From assembly GCA_016165875.1 (NCBI GenBank), contig JABBOT010000027.1:1837939-1901938 (forward strand): a stretch of DNA of 64,000 nucleotides, written 5' to 3'. How positions within the stretch are numbered: position 1 is the first letter of the stretch; each line of letters opens with the position of its first letter. This stretch comes from Acanthopleura granulata (Eukaryota > Mollusca > Polyplacophora > Chitonida > Chitonidae). This document shows positions 39,032-49,992 of the stretch, piece after piece. Under the pieces are notes generated by a model. It saw only the letters and a program-made list of their open reading frames with translations. It did no database searches and was not told where the DNA came from. A program made the position numbers and the translations under genes.

Positions 39032-39037
39032 AATAAA
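39032..39037 (+). terminator. Candidate polyadenylation signal of DNAH1
   Basis: An AATAAA hexamer lies about 800 nt after the DNAH1 stop, in AT-rich sequence. It fits as the 3'-UTR processing signal, but I cannot confirm that the transcript ends here. Confidence 0.3.
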
Positions 39038-39409
39038 ATTTCAGGTTCTGCATTCATGAGTTAAGATTTTTCTATCTTGTTCTATTAGATAGAAACCATG
39101 TGCAGTCCCAAATTATTCTTTTTTACAAGTTTGTAGGAATGAACAGCTGAATATTATTAGTGTATGCAATAAGTGTAAGGAGATGATCTTTCCCATCTCT
39201 TATCTGTGAGAATGAACAAGAAGATGAGAACATATCAACAAGCCATCAAAAGGCAGTTTATCAAAAAAGGCAGGTTGCTAACCCTGGGACATGTTCCAAG
39301 TATGAGAAGTTGATAGAAGTGTCACGTGGCAGATCCCATCCTGTGTTCGGTTTATATGAACTGTTAGATGTTGCAGTTTCCACCAAATGTTCCTGGTGAA
39401 AATATTATA

Positions 39410-39790
39410 TTAAATCTACCAGACAATTACAATTCTGCGTAAGAGTTTGAAACTTTGGCACATAGGCGTTACACTTTTGTGAGCTGATACTTTTTTCGTT
39501 TTTCTCTGTGCATGCTCTATAGGCCTGTCAAAAACGTCTACGTAAATGCCTTTCTGTTACCTTGTAGGTTTACCATGTAAAGAAAAAAGGTAATACATCA
39601 GCATGGTAGTCAGGTGAGGCAACGGGCAAATCGTCTATGTGCAAAATTGTCCAGAATAATTACAATTGTGCATGAGAGTTTGGACCTTCAGCATATAGGC
39701 TTTACGCTTTTGTAAGCTGATAGTTTGTTTGTTTTTTTTTGTTTGTGTTTTTTTTTCGGTGGGGGAAACGGCCTTTCAGGTTCACTATGT
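39410..39790 (+). repeat. Direct duplication of a block of about 150 bp, spaced about 235 bp
   Basis: AATTACAATTCTGCGTAAGA...GGCGTTACACTTTTGTGAGC near 39424 recurs near 39657 as AATTACAATTGTGCATGAGA...GGCTTTACGCTTTTGTAAGC. Both are followed by T-rich runs, then CCTTTC and GGTTTACCATGTA or GGTTCACTATGTA. Two diverged copies. Confidence 0.6.
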
Positions 39791-39999
39791 ACCAAATTGT
39801 CAAAGGGTGAAATTTTTCAAAATAAGTCTGTCGTCCGAGAAAAATTGGTCACAATAGAGTGATGTCCAAGATATATAATAATATCATATCGCACTATGTT
39901 CAGTAAAGCTTGATGCACACGAAGGATAATGAACTGAAAGATAAGTCCATTATTCATGCTCGACATGGCGTATACTTGACAGATTTACTTCCCCAATCT

Positions 40000-40097
40000 A
40001 CAGATTTCGTAAAATCTTGAAAGGGTGATATGCATGGTGACAAATGCACATGAATACTTCAAGATCTCGGATAGACTTTGTGAAATCGGCCCCTGAC
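40000..40097. mobile_element. Short TIR element, GGGGCCR-type ends
   Basis: The reverse complement of the right end reads CAGGGGCCGATTTCACAAAG, then a region with ATCTTGAAG. The left side has CAGATTTCGTAAAATCTTGA. Similar in type to the elements at 4762 and 49046, but more decayed. Confidence 0.4.
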
Positions 40098-41599
40098 CCT
40101 TTGTTTTTGGTAGTGACTTCAGTTCACCTAAATCGGTCTAATCGAGATAATCCACAACTGGATATTTCAGCAACGGGTTTCAAAAATACAGCTGATGTAT
40201 TTTGTACTGAATGTACTTCATGAAAATGTTTTGATAAAGCAGTTATACACAAGCTGCATGATCATACTGATGTATGGTTGTAACACATAGGCCTCTACAT
40301 CTTCATAATTCTAGTTAGATCCGAAGCATTTGCACTCATTGCGGTTGTAATCAAGCCAGATTAAATTCTACTGTCTTTTGTCTCTTGCGACTCGTGGCTA
40401 TTTTTGACAATTTTGCCAAGCGTCTTTAACCTGGGTCCACTTGCACGAAGCCCTCTAAATGTTAAGAGCAGGTAGCTATCTAACCTACAGTGTTGGTTGA
40501 CATGGTTCGAATGAACATTTGAAACATTGAATACCGTTTAAACAGTGCATGTAGTTATAGGCCTATATCGATTCATGGGTAGACCAAACGTTTCTAATGG
40601 CATATTTGACAGAAATAATTTGCATAACCATTCACATATATAGACTTCAAATTTGTAACACATGATCGTGTCATGTGTAGAAGGGTATCACTATTTCCAT
40701 GTGCATCTAAAGCACATGAAACTGCACGAAGTCAATAAAGACTGCTAAACCGCTGAAAGACATCCATGAATGTCTGCTGATTTTGCCTGTGACGGAAATA
40801 TGTTGGTATATAGATTTTATTTGATAAATATAATATTTCTCACGCGTGCTTTCAATATCTTTGGATATTTCAAAGTCACATAGTGATGATGCGTGCACAT
40901 GTAGCCTACGTCAGTTGACTGGAGATACACATGTTATCGAACAACGGTTGTACTGCGGGTTCTGCCAATGCGTCGTACATAATCCAGTCGACCACCTGAC
41001 GATCGATCACAGTTTATAACTGTATTGAGCAGATCAATGAAAATTCTCGGGTCGCGCTTGCACACCTGTTGCGGATACAGCTTGCTAGTAGAAGACGGCA
41101 TGCCTCTATAAGCGTACAACCACTAATAAATAGGTGTCCAGGTTGCAGGCTTTCTTATGCCATTAATTCAGTATTCGCGTAGGCCCTGTACATTCATATG
41201 TAAACTTCAGTTGCATACATATAGGAATTTTCTACATTTTTATAAGGCGCCTGTGGCATATATCTCTCACATTGAAAAAAAAAAAAAATGACTAAGTTTG
41301 TGAATATATACAGGGCCTTCGCTTGTTGGTCGAAATAGGCTTATATAGTTTGTACAAAACATTTTGCCAGGGCCCGAATCGTAATTTTATTTTCTGCACA
41401 GCCAGTTGTCCATCCCATTTGGTCTTATATATCGGGCAAATATCTGTAAAGTCATATACGCCTACTGTCAAGTGGTCCAAGAGTGAAAAAGTTTGCGAAC
41501 GCGTCCAGAGGCACATTGCCCAAGATGTATTATGAAATGGTATGCCGATAGTGGAATCTTCCTTGGCGGTGTCATGATGTGTTTATGAGGAGATTTTTA

Positions 41600-41870
41600 G
41601 TTAAGCCTGATGCACACAAAGTATAACAAACTTAATTAAATCCTTTTGGCATAGACGAGGACCACCGTGGCACAGCGGTGGCTTTCTGAGTCTTGGAAGG
41701 TCTGCCAGGAGCCTGCAGGATGGTCGTGGATTTCCCCCGGTTTCCTTCCACCATAATGCTGGCCGCCGTCGTACAAATGAAATATTCTTGAGTACGGCGT
41801 AAAACACCGATCAAATAAATAAATACGGTGAAGTTTGGCGTAGGCCTTTACTTGACAGAATTATGGTCAT
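41600..41870 (+). repeat. SINE nested inside an older intergenic repeat
   Basis: A SINE with ACCACCGTGGCACAGCGGTG, GGTTTCCTTCCACCATAATG, TGAAATATTCTTGAGTACGG and AATCAAATAAATAAATA spans about 41645-41826. It splits a repeat copy: before it is AAGCCTGATGCACACAAAGT, after it GAAGTTTGGCGTAGGCCTTT and ACTTGACAG. The uninterrupted counterpart lies at about 39905-39985 (AAGCTTGATGCACACGAAGG...GGCGTATACTTGACAG). This orders the insertions: the SINE is younger than the repeat. Confidence 0.65.
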
Positions 41871-43384
41871 ATAAATTGTGACACGTGCATACCCATACTG
41901 TTAAGGCCTCAGTGCACAACTAAAAAGGCAACATATTAAAATCAAACGTATAGAAGGACATGAGTGTCATCTCCGCAAGTTGGTCCGTGCCCATGAATCC
42001 TTGCCGGCAAAATTGCAAGCACTCACCCTAACTGTGTGGGTTTGAACAGTTGCTGCTTGGTATTTTTGCAAAGAATATAAGCTAAAAAGAATATAGCATG
42101 TGGAATTTTGCTGGCTTATACATTGTTTGGATTTTTCAGTTCAATTTTCTATATTAATACTAACACAAAATGTTAACTTTGGTTTCAACCATGAAGACTG
42201 AGAATATGCAGACACACGGCGAAAGTGAGTCTCAGTTTTTGCAGTTGAAGTAGGCCACACACAGTTGTGGCAAAGATTCTGCATGGTGGCGTTTTGAACG
42301 ATAGAACTGTAATATTAAAATTGTATTGGTAGGTCTATTCAACAATTATTCTATAAGTTCTGCTTTGCATGAACAAGGTACGGGAATTTAAATTCATCAT
42401 TTACACCATAATTATACATACACAAGTCGCTGGAGCTGTCTTGCGTATATTTCTGTATGGAATATATAACTTCATTCGGCATGTAAACTAGTTATTGCTT
42501 ATTCTTGATTTTCTAAATACAACGCCCATCCTCTGTAAATGTGGCACATATACCTAATTTATGGATGCAGGGAGTAGACAGTGTGCCTCTGGCCAGTTTT
42601 GTATAAATTCGTCCTTATATATAATTCGACGACAGAATATGTAGCGGTAATAAAAATTGCAGGTTTCACTGGCCTTGAAATTACGTGCAACCGTATCTCG
42701 ACATCTGAAAATAACTGTGTCACTGTTGTATATTGGGGTGGTTTAAGCGTTAGTGCGTACTTAATGCATGCATCCATACACTGCCAAAATTACCGATTAA
42801 GTAAATGATCAGAGCGCCTGCATATATAGCACATGTGCACGGCACAAGGGATATAACCTACAGCCCCGACAGATCAGCTGTCACAGCGTGGTCAACTGCG
42901 GCCATGCAATGACCGCCCACTGCTGTGTCCACTCGAGTCGGTCAGTATGCGCGGTTAATTACACCCAGTGTGCCGTGTATAACACTGTAAGGAAATTCAC
43001 ACTTGAGGTTAAGAGTGGAGCAGAAAAGAAAGGAAAGTGACAAGCTGTTCCTCCTCGGCCCATCAACTTATCGCACTAGACCCAGTAACTTATGGCCTAG
43101 CGTCAGTTTGCATCTCAGCTAGCTGTCTTAATTCCATCCCCGCGGCCACTAAGCCCTGTGATCTGGTAACATCTGGGGCTCAAACTACAATACCACTACC
43201 CTACTCCAATTCCCCCAGAAAATTGCCGCTGCATCGTTCTGGTAACAGATTTCAAACCCATGCAAGTACCCTTCAGATGCCTTATTTCAGCAGTCCATAT
43301 GTATATGTGCTACTGATGGAATTTCTGGGCTTGCTAAATAACCCATATATTTTTTCTTTCATTTTATTGGTTTTCCACTTGATT

Positions 43385-43470
43385 GATGGATTTATTTATT
43401 TGTTTGGTGTTTACGCCGTACTCAATGATATTTCACTTAAATACGACGGCGACCAGCATTATAGCTTTCG
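43385..43470 (-). repeat. SINE 3' tail, minus orientation
   Basis: TTTATTTATTTGTTTGGTGT, then TTTACGCCGTACTCAATGAT, is the reverse complement of the shared SINE tail, followed by CGACGGCGACCAGCATTATA. It supplies part of a 197-codon plus-strand frame that is not a real gene. Confidence 0.75.
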
Positions 43471-44049
43471 GTTTCCATCTTTTGTTCCACATAGCACTCT
43501 ACTTCATCCTGAATTGCTTCATTCAAAGCAACATAAATATGAATCAACCAATTTAAATACTTTTTTGTTCTTTTTTTTTTATAGGAATTATGCCTTCAGG
43601 TTAAAACGGGCCAAACAGTTTTGTAATTGAACTTGTTTATGAGGGTTTTGTTAAGTAACCAAACATTAGGTCAGATTAGTGGGCTTTCGGGCTGGGGGCA
43701 GAAATATATACATATATATATCATTTACTTACATTAATAATTATTTTTATATACTTATAGGGCTAACCAGACAATGCATGTATATATTTACAACATCACA
43801 ATATGTACTGGGTGTGCTGTACATCAAGTAGGTTTTCATTCAACGAACACGCTATGCTGGCGAAGAGTTGTGAAACCATGAAAAGAATATAAGAATTTGA
43901 TTAGGCCACCTCGTATGGCCCCCTGAGGTTTCGCTTAGTTTATCAGCACTGTTTCCTCTACAGGTAGTATTCAGCCTTAAACTTCCGATCAACAATAATA
44001 TAACAACATGTGCTTTTCTGTTTACACTAATTTATTCCTGATCTGTGAA

Positions 44050-44460
44050 TTCTGATTGGTTAACCAGCACGACGTGGCCATATAGCTGTGGTCCTCAGAT
44101 CGTGGTATTCATTCGCCGAAAATACGTCACGGACGAAGTTTTGTCACATATGGAGTATAGTGGTCTGCCGGCAGTACACAATTGACCATTGGCATACACA
44201 CATCAGAGCAGTGCACATGAGAGCGTGGGAGTGCTCATTACATGAAGTGTATGGTGTGCATCGTGTCTTACTGGTTTTCCTCGCGGAGTGTTGTGGTGGT
44301 GAGGCGGTCGCTTCTCACTGACACTGTAGTAAGACAGACGTCAACAGGTCAGCTGTGAAGTTGACGAAGTTCGAAGCTAAGTTTATGTTGACAGATAAAC
44401 TGTCCTTACCCCGGCCTGCCTAACCCTCGGAGTTTCTCTGAGGGCCGGTGACGACTCTGC
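44050..44460 (+). promoter_or_regulatory. Candidate promoter and 5' UTR of the CREB3L-type gene
   Basis: This is the more GC-rich stretch before the start codon. It contains ATTGG at 44055-44059 (inverted CCAAT box), GACGTGG at 44071-44077 (core of the UPRE / box-B type site), TACGTCA at 44123-44129 and GACGTCA at 44337-44343 (both CRE-like). CREB/ATF and CREB3-family factors bind such sites, so stress response or self-regulation is possible. The transcription start is not determined. Confidence 0.4.
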
Positions 44461-44469
44461 TAAACGACC

Positions 44470-47400
44470 ATGGACATTCTTGGTACGGGACGATGTGACT
44501 TCAGTCCGGAGGCTGACATGGGCGACATCCTGGACTCCGACGTGTTCGGCTCGCCATGTGTCCTGGTAAGTCTATCTCATTTACGTACTCATGTCATTGA
44601 CATTCTTTATAGGTTTACGCCATCACCAGTGGGTTGTCGCCAGAATGTAACATCTCAGTTCCACTGCACAGTTTCCCTTTGTCTCTGATATGTGTTAGAT
44701 GAAAGATTTCTCCGAGTGCGATCGAAATAGCTGGCTAGTCCACTGGCCATATGGATACCAGCATGGTGTTCAGCCATGTGAGCGCGGCCGGCATGTTAAG
44801 ACGTACCACATGCCAGTAACGCCCATCTCAACACTGACGCTCTCCTTCTCAATAGAAATGTATTCTATTGGAATCAAGGGTGGTGCCCCGTTCTTTTTGT
44901 ATTCATACTGTTCCCACTAGTGGTTTGGGCTAACAGAGGTGAATGTAATATTCTTTATATATATAATAAAAAAAAGTAGATCAGCATTCTCCTATCATAT
45001 GTGCACTTGCTCACATGGACAGAGCTTCACTTACGCTGGTACGGATATGTGAATTAAGAAAGGGACCCTCTATTAGAAAGCTGTAGACCTTTACATACCT
45101 ACACCAATTTTATTCCAAAGTAATAGGCGATATGAATGCATAGGTAATTTTTACTGGCACGTTGTAGATCTATCACACCATATGTTAGTCTGTTGCCATA
45201 CTTACACAACACTAGTTTATCTAGATGGACATAAGTGGCACCCAACTCACTTTTTTGCCCATTTCTGTGCCATTCTTTGGTTGAATCTCGAATCTGTCTT
45301 CTTAATTCACTAGTTTTACTGTTGAAACTAATTAACTCGCAGTCTTGTGGTCACATTAGCTGTGAGAATTTCAAACGTATGAAATGGCTTACTGTTGGCG
45401 GCTATTTTGAAAAGTCTCATAACCTACTCTAGGTCCTGAAATGAGTTCTGGTTTGGAAAACACCTTGAAAACTAAGAATGTTTGACTTGAACTTTATCAT
45501 CATTTAAGATGAAGAATTAAGCAATTTTAATATTTCCACTCGAGTTAAGGGGAAAGGTCTGCTAAAGCTTGACATGGATTATGTATTACTGTTTTACACT
45601 TGGCTTGCGGTTTGGAGACATCTTTATGGCTTGTTTATGGAGTTCACATTACAGATGTTTCTGTCCCAGATGAATTACAGTACTGAGTGTGGGCTGTTAG
45701 GGGCTTGTCTCAGCTGGAGTCTGGGAGACCTGTAGTGAAGGGTTCTGTGAGCCAGTGATAATGATGACCATGTGTGAACTGTTTGATGGAAAGAACTGAA
45801 TGGAGCTTTCCCACATCAAGGCAATTCTTAGATAGCCTTTTTGTATTGTACCAGCATCCGGCATATGTGTTAAACGGAAACATATTGAATTGTTAATAAA
45901 CTGGTATATGTACTAGAGTGTTTGACGTGGGCAAACTTCAGAGTTTATTTGAAATTCTTGAATACAGGGGAGTTTACATTTACCATTTAATACTGTCATT
46001 GAAATAGTTGTTTGGCATGCATGTGTGAACATCATTCTTGCACAATTTACAATAAGCCATCAGACACCACCATATGGAATACTTATGTTACATATACATT
46101 GTATATATATTATATACCAAAAGTAAGAACAGTTCCACTTTAAAAGGAATCCTGTCATATTTCACGAGGATGGAAGATTAGGTTTGCAGATAGTATTTAT
46201 TTATTTCATTCTTGTTTAGTCCCATGCTCTAAGAATTTTTTGCACTTACACAAAGGCATTCAGTTTTTCGGTTGGGGGAAACAGGGGTGCCCTGGGTGAA
46301 CAACCATCCATTCATCATTGACCACTCACTGATAAGTTGTCCCACCTGTGGCATGCATATACAACTGAAGACAAGTGTTCTTCGGCGAATGTTGAACTGT
46401 GTGAGCGGAACTCAAGCGACCGCTGTCAACTGCTTATTGTCACCCAGGCACCACGATTAGTAAGAGAGCGGAGTATGCAAATTCCCAATCCAAGGCCATG
46501 AAAGAAGCGTGCAGTATTTGATCAGTGAAGATCTTCGTACATGCACAGTCTATGTCTGTTTTGAAGTGACGCTTTCCTGCTGCACAAATTTTGCATTCAG
46601 TTGGGTTTATACTGACCTGGTGCTTCGTGTAGATATCACAGGAAGTGAAGCGTGTCCTCTAACTCCAATAATACACCAGGAATATAGACTGTGTACGTAT
46701 ATAAATGTGTGTGTGTGTGTGTGGAGATAGGGTATGCCAATGAATTACCATATCTACATGCATCTAGTGTAATGCAGGAAATATATAAATGTGAGATGCT
46801 CAAGGTAGCCCGATAACTGCATATTGTACTGTTACTTTTTTTTGTTTTATTCATCACACTTTCTTAATCTGTGGGCATGCCTGAAGCTAATGAGTGTGTA
46901 GTAGTTGACACTGACTGATCAGGACCCTGTTTTTAAGGGTACATATGTACATGTAGGTAGGTGCCAAGGCGTGCATGGCTGTAGCTGATGTCTGGGTCGG
47001 TCTCCTCCTGGTTCAGATGACAGTTACATAACCGATTGTCTCCTGCTGTGGGTATGCAGGCTTCATTATAATTAGCCTCTCTTGATATGTGGGAACATTT
47101 TAAATCATGTAACCACCAGTACATACTTGTGCCCAAACTCACAGGTTTACTTGCATGAATGGTACTCAGGGGTACTACACATCTGGCATTGTCAATACCA
47201 TAGTATGCCAAGTCTGGGCAAAGTTGCTGAGTCAATTTCAGTGGGTCTTCCTTACCCCCCACCACCCCTAGACCTACATTTGACCTACTTCCTCTGGTTA
47301 AAACTTCATCTCCAACACTCTAGTAAACAAATTCATTGGCTTTTCAAACATGGTTTGACTTCATTAAGGACATGTGTGTTCATAACCTTAATGTGAGTGG

Positions 47401-49961
47401 TGACAGTGCGAGTTTAATTGGAGGTTTCCTCTGGGTGATCCATACAATGTGGGGCTTGTATTTGATAATGCCTGGTGTGTGAATGTTGTCTGTGGGTCAG
47501 GCCCAGGCCTGGCCCAGAATCTTATCTGTGATGTAACATTGAGCTAACTAATACAGAGGTCATTCACCAAACAGTGTATATCTGTTGTGGGCATGAGGAG
47601 TTAGTGGAGCTGACCTGTAAACCTCAGCATGGTAAAATCCATGTTATATCCAATGTCAGATAAGTTAATCTGCATGTGTGTCTTAAACAAGATTAAAATC
47701 CAAGCCTTGATCTGTGTTGTTGTTTCTATAGTGAATGGTCACCACTTACATTCTGTGACAGGTCAGGTATCTGTAAAGCCTGCTGGTCAAGGTTTTGCTT
47801 TGTAAAGCTATAATCAGGTGTATCCATTGATACAGTGTGCATGTGTTGCGTACAACAGCTTAATGTGTACATAAAGCTGTACATGGTTCCAAATGCTCTC
47901 CTAAACTTGCAGTGCATGAATTAAATGATAATGTGCATCTGATAAAACAAGGTTGTGGATTTAAGTGGAACATGTACACACGATAAAAAAAGGTAATGTT
48001 GATTTAAGTGAAGCATGCACATGTGTGGGATAAGAAGATGATATTGTTCCAGACTGCAGACATGTCATAGTTCTGTAACATGCTGACATGGTAACTAACA
48101 GTGTGCTGTCCATTCAGTCATAGTCTCACAACAAATCCACTAGCAAGCACTTGTTAATGAACAGATTATTATTGACTATCACGTTATTGATATTGCACAT
48201 CGGCAAATCTGTTGTCATCAGAAAGGGATACATCCTGTGATGATGACTGGCTTCAAGTGTTCTCTCATTTTTTTAAGAAACTTGCTCTGTTTTGATACCA
48301 GCTAGCACATGCTTGTTGTGCAGCCATATAATCTGCATAGTTGATTAATGTGCTGTCTGCTATCATACCAGTAGGTGTACAAATCTAATCGTGCCTATTT
48401 AGGGTTGACTTAAAATCTTGATTAAATGAAATTTTTACACCATGATATTTTCTGTAAAATTGTCACGAAGGCTTTAGGATGACCTTTTGGGTGAACTTAT
48501 TATGTAGGCATGTAGACACCTGCAGGCTGTTAACATGGCTGTGTGGCAGACTTTCCTAATGTACACATATTTGGCCCTAGCTATTTCCCCTGGCTGTCTC
48601 CGCTGCCTCTTTTTGCCTGGTTCTCAGTTCATGGCCCCCTCAGACATGTGGTTTTCATAACCTGCAGCCATAGACTTTGTCTGGAATGTCAGTCTTGAGC
48701 CACCAGTGGTTAGATTTAAAATCCTCCACAGAGAAATCAACAGTTGTGCAGGCACAAGTAGGTTTCAGCGGTGGCATTTTTTTTTTTTGCTCAAGGATTT
48801 TGTTGACATATTGTGTGCAGGAAAATACATGCAGTGGTTATTAGAATAAGGTCTGGTGTTCTTATTCTAAAACAGCCTGGTCAAGTGAATCTAAACACAG
48901 ACTTGCTTGCACAGAAGCGTATACTGTAACTGCTGACTCAGCCACATATGGGCAAGATATGCATGCTTATTTTGGTGCATTAGTCTAACAGGATATGGAG
49001 AAACACTACCAGCTCATGACCAAGATTTCCCCATACAAAAGACCCAGGGACCATTTTCATCAAAATTTTGTACTTGTACGATAATTGTGACGTTACGACA
49101 ATTATGTAAGATATTGTACCTCATGAATACGCCTCTTTCATGCTTGTGAAAACAGGCAATGTCTGTTATGTATGATAATTTACGACAAAAAAATATCATA
49201 TAACCTGCGGTGAAAGTGGCCCCAGATGAGTAGATCTACAGACTGGACAAGGAAGTAGCAGTAAAGAAGGAACCATAAAGTCAACAGTAATTGTAAATAC
49301 CAGAAAATCACTACATCTATAGTTATGAGGGTTACACTGAGGTACATGCATTTGAACGCAACTCGGCACACCTGCGAACTTGGTTGATTTTTACAAAAGC
49401 AACAGGATCTCTCTTAGGTTCCAAGAGTGGTTTCCGTGATGTACAACAGGATGTTTGTGAGGTCTAGTGTTTTCCTCTTTCTATGTTTGACCAACTGTTT
49501 AAGCTGTTTATTTGGTTCTCAGAAGCTAACTGTTTGGTTCCTTTGAGGTTCTCCTGGTTCTTAATTTTACACTCTACTCGGTTTACTTTTGGAGACTTGT
49601 CTTGATTTCCTTTAGGCACATTTATGTTTCCTTGAGGCTGTGTCGTGTTACTTTGAAGCTCTGTTTTGTTCCTTTGATAATTGAGGCTCTGATGGTTAAT
49701 TTTCTCGATTCCCTTGAGGCTCTGTAACAAGGTTATCGATTAAACAGCATATTTAACATCTACAAATAATTGCATCAGAGGTAGCCGATGGAACTTGCAT
49801 CTGTTTTTTTGAGCCTTTGTTTCCCTGGGTGTTTTATGCTACTTGATAGAATTTTGTGGTAGTGAAACGTTTTTTTCCAAACATAGTCAAATATAGAATT
49901 GACCTTCAGCTAACAGGCACCAAATAACAGCTTAGTTGTGACATTGTGTATGTGTGTGTGT

Positions 49962-49992
<31 letters not shown>

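Larger units (their letters stand above)
38235..44050. other. Intergenic region between DNAH1 and the CREB3L-type gene
   Basis: It holds the DNAH1 3' UTR at its left edge, a duplicated block near 39410-39790, MITE and SINE copies with their own entries, and many short frames without domains. The longest frame (43037-43630) runs across an inverted SINE and is not accepted as a gene. Confidence 0.65.

Noticed and set aside
43037..43630. 197-codon plus-strand open frame
   Set aside because: It runs through an inverted SINE tail (43385-43470) and has no known domain, so it is a chance frame made partly of repeat sequence.
46933..47265. 110-codon minus-strand frame in intron 1 of the CREB3L-type gene
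   Set aside because: No recognisable domain, no neighbouring exon-like segment, and ordinary intron composition.
49464..49730. 88-codon Asn/Gln/Lys-rich minus-strand frame
   Set aside because: Produced by a degenerate tandem repeat lacking stops; no start context or domain.
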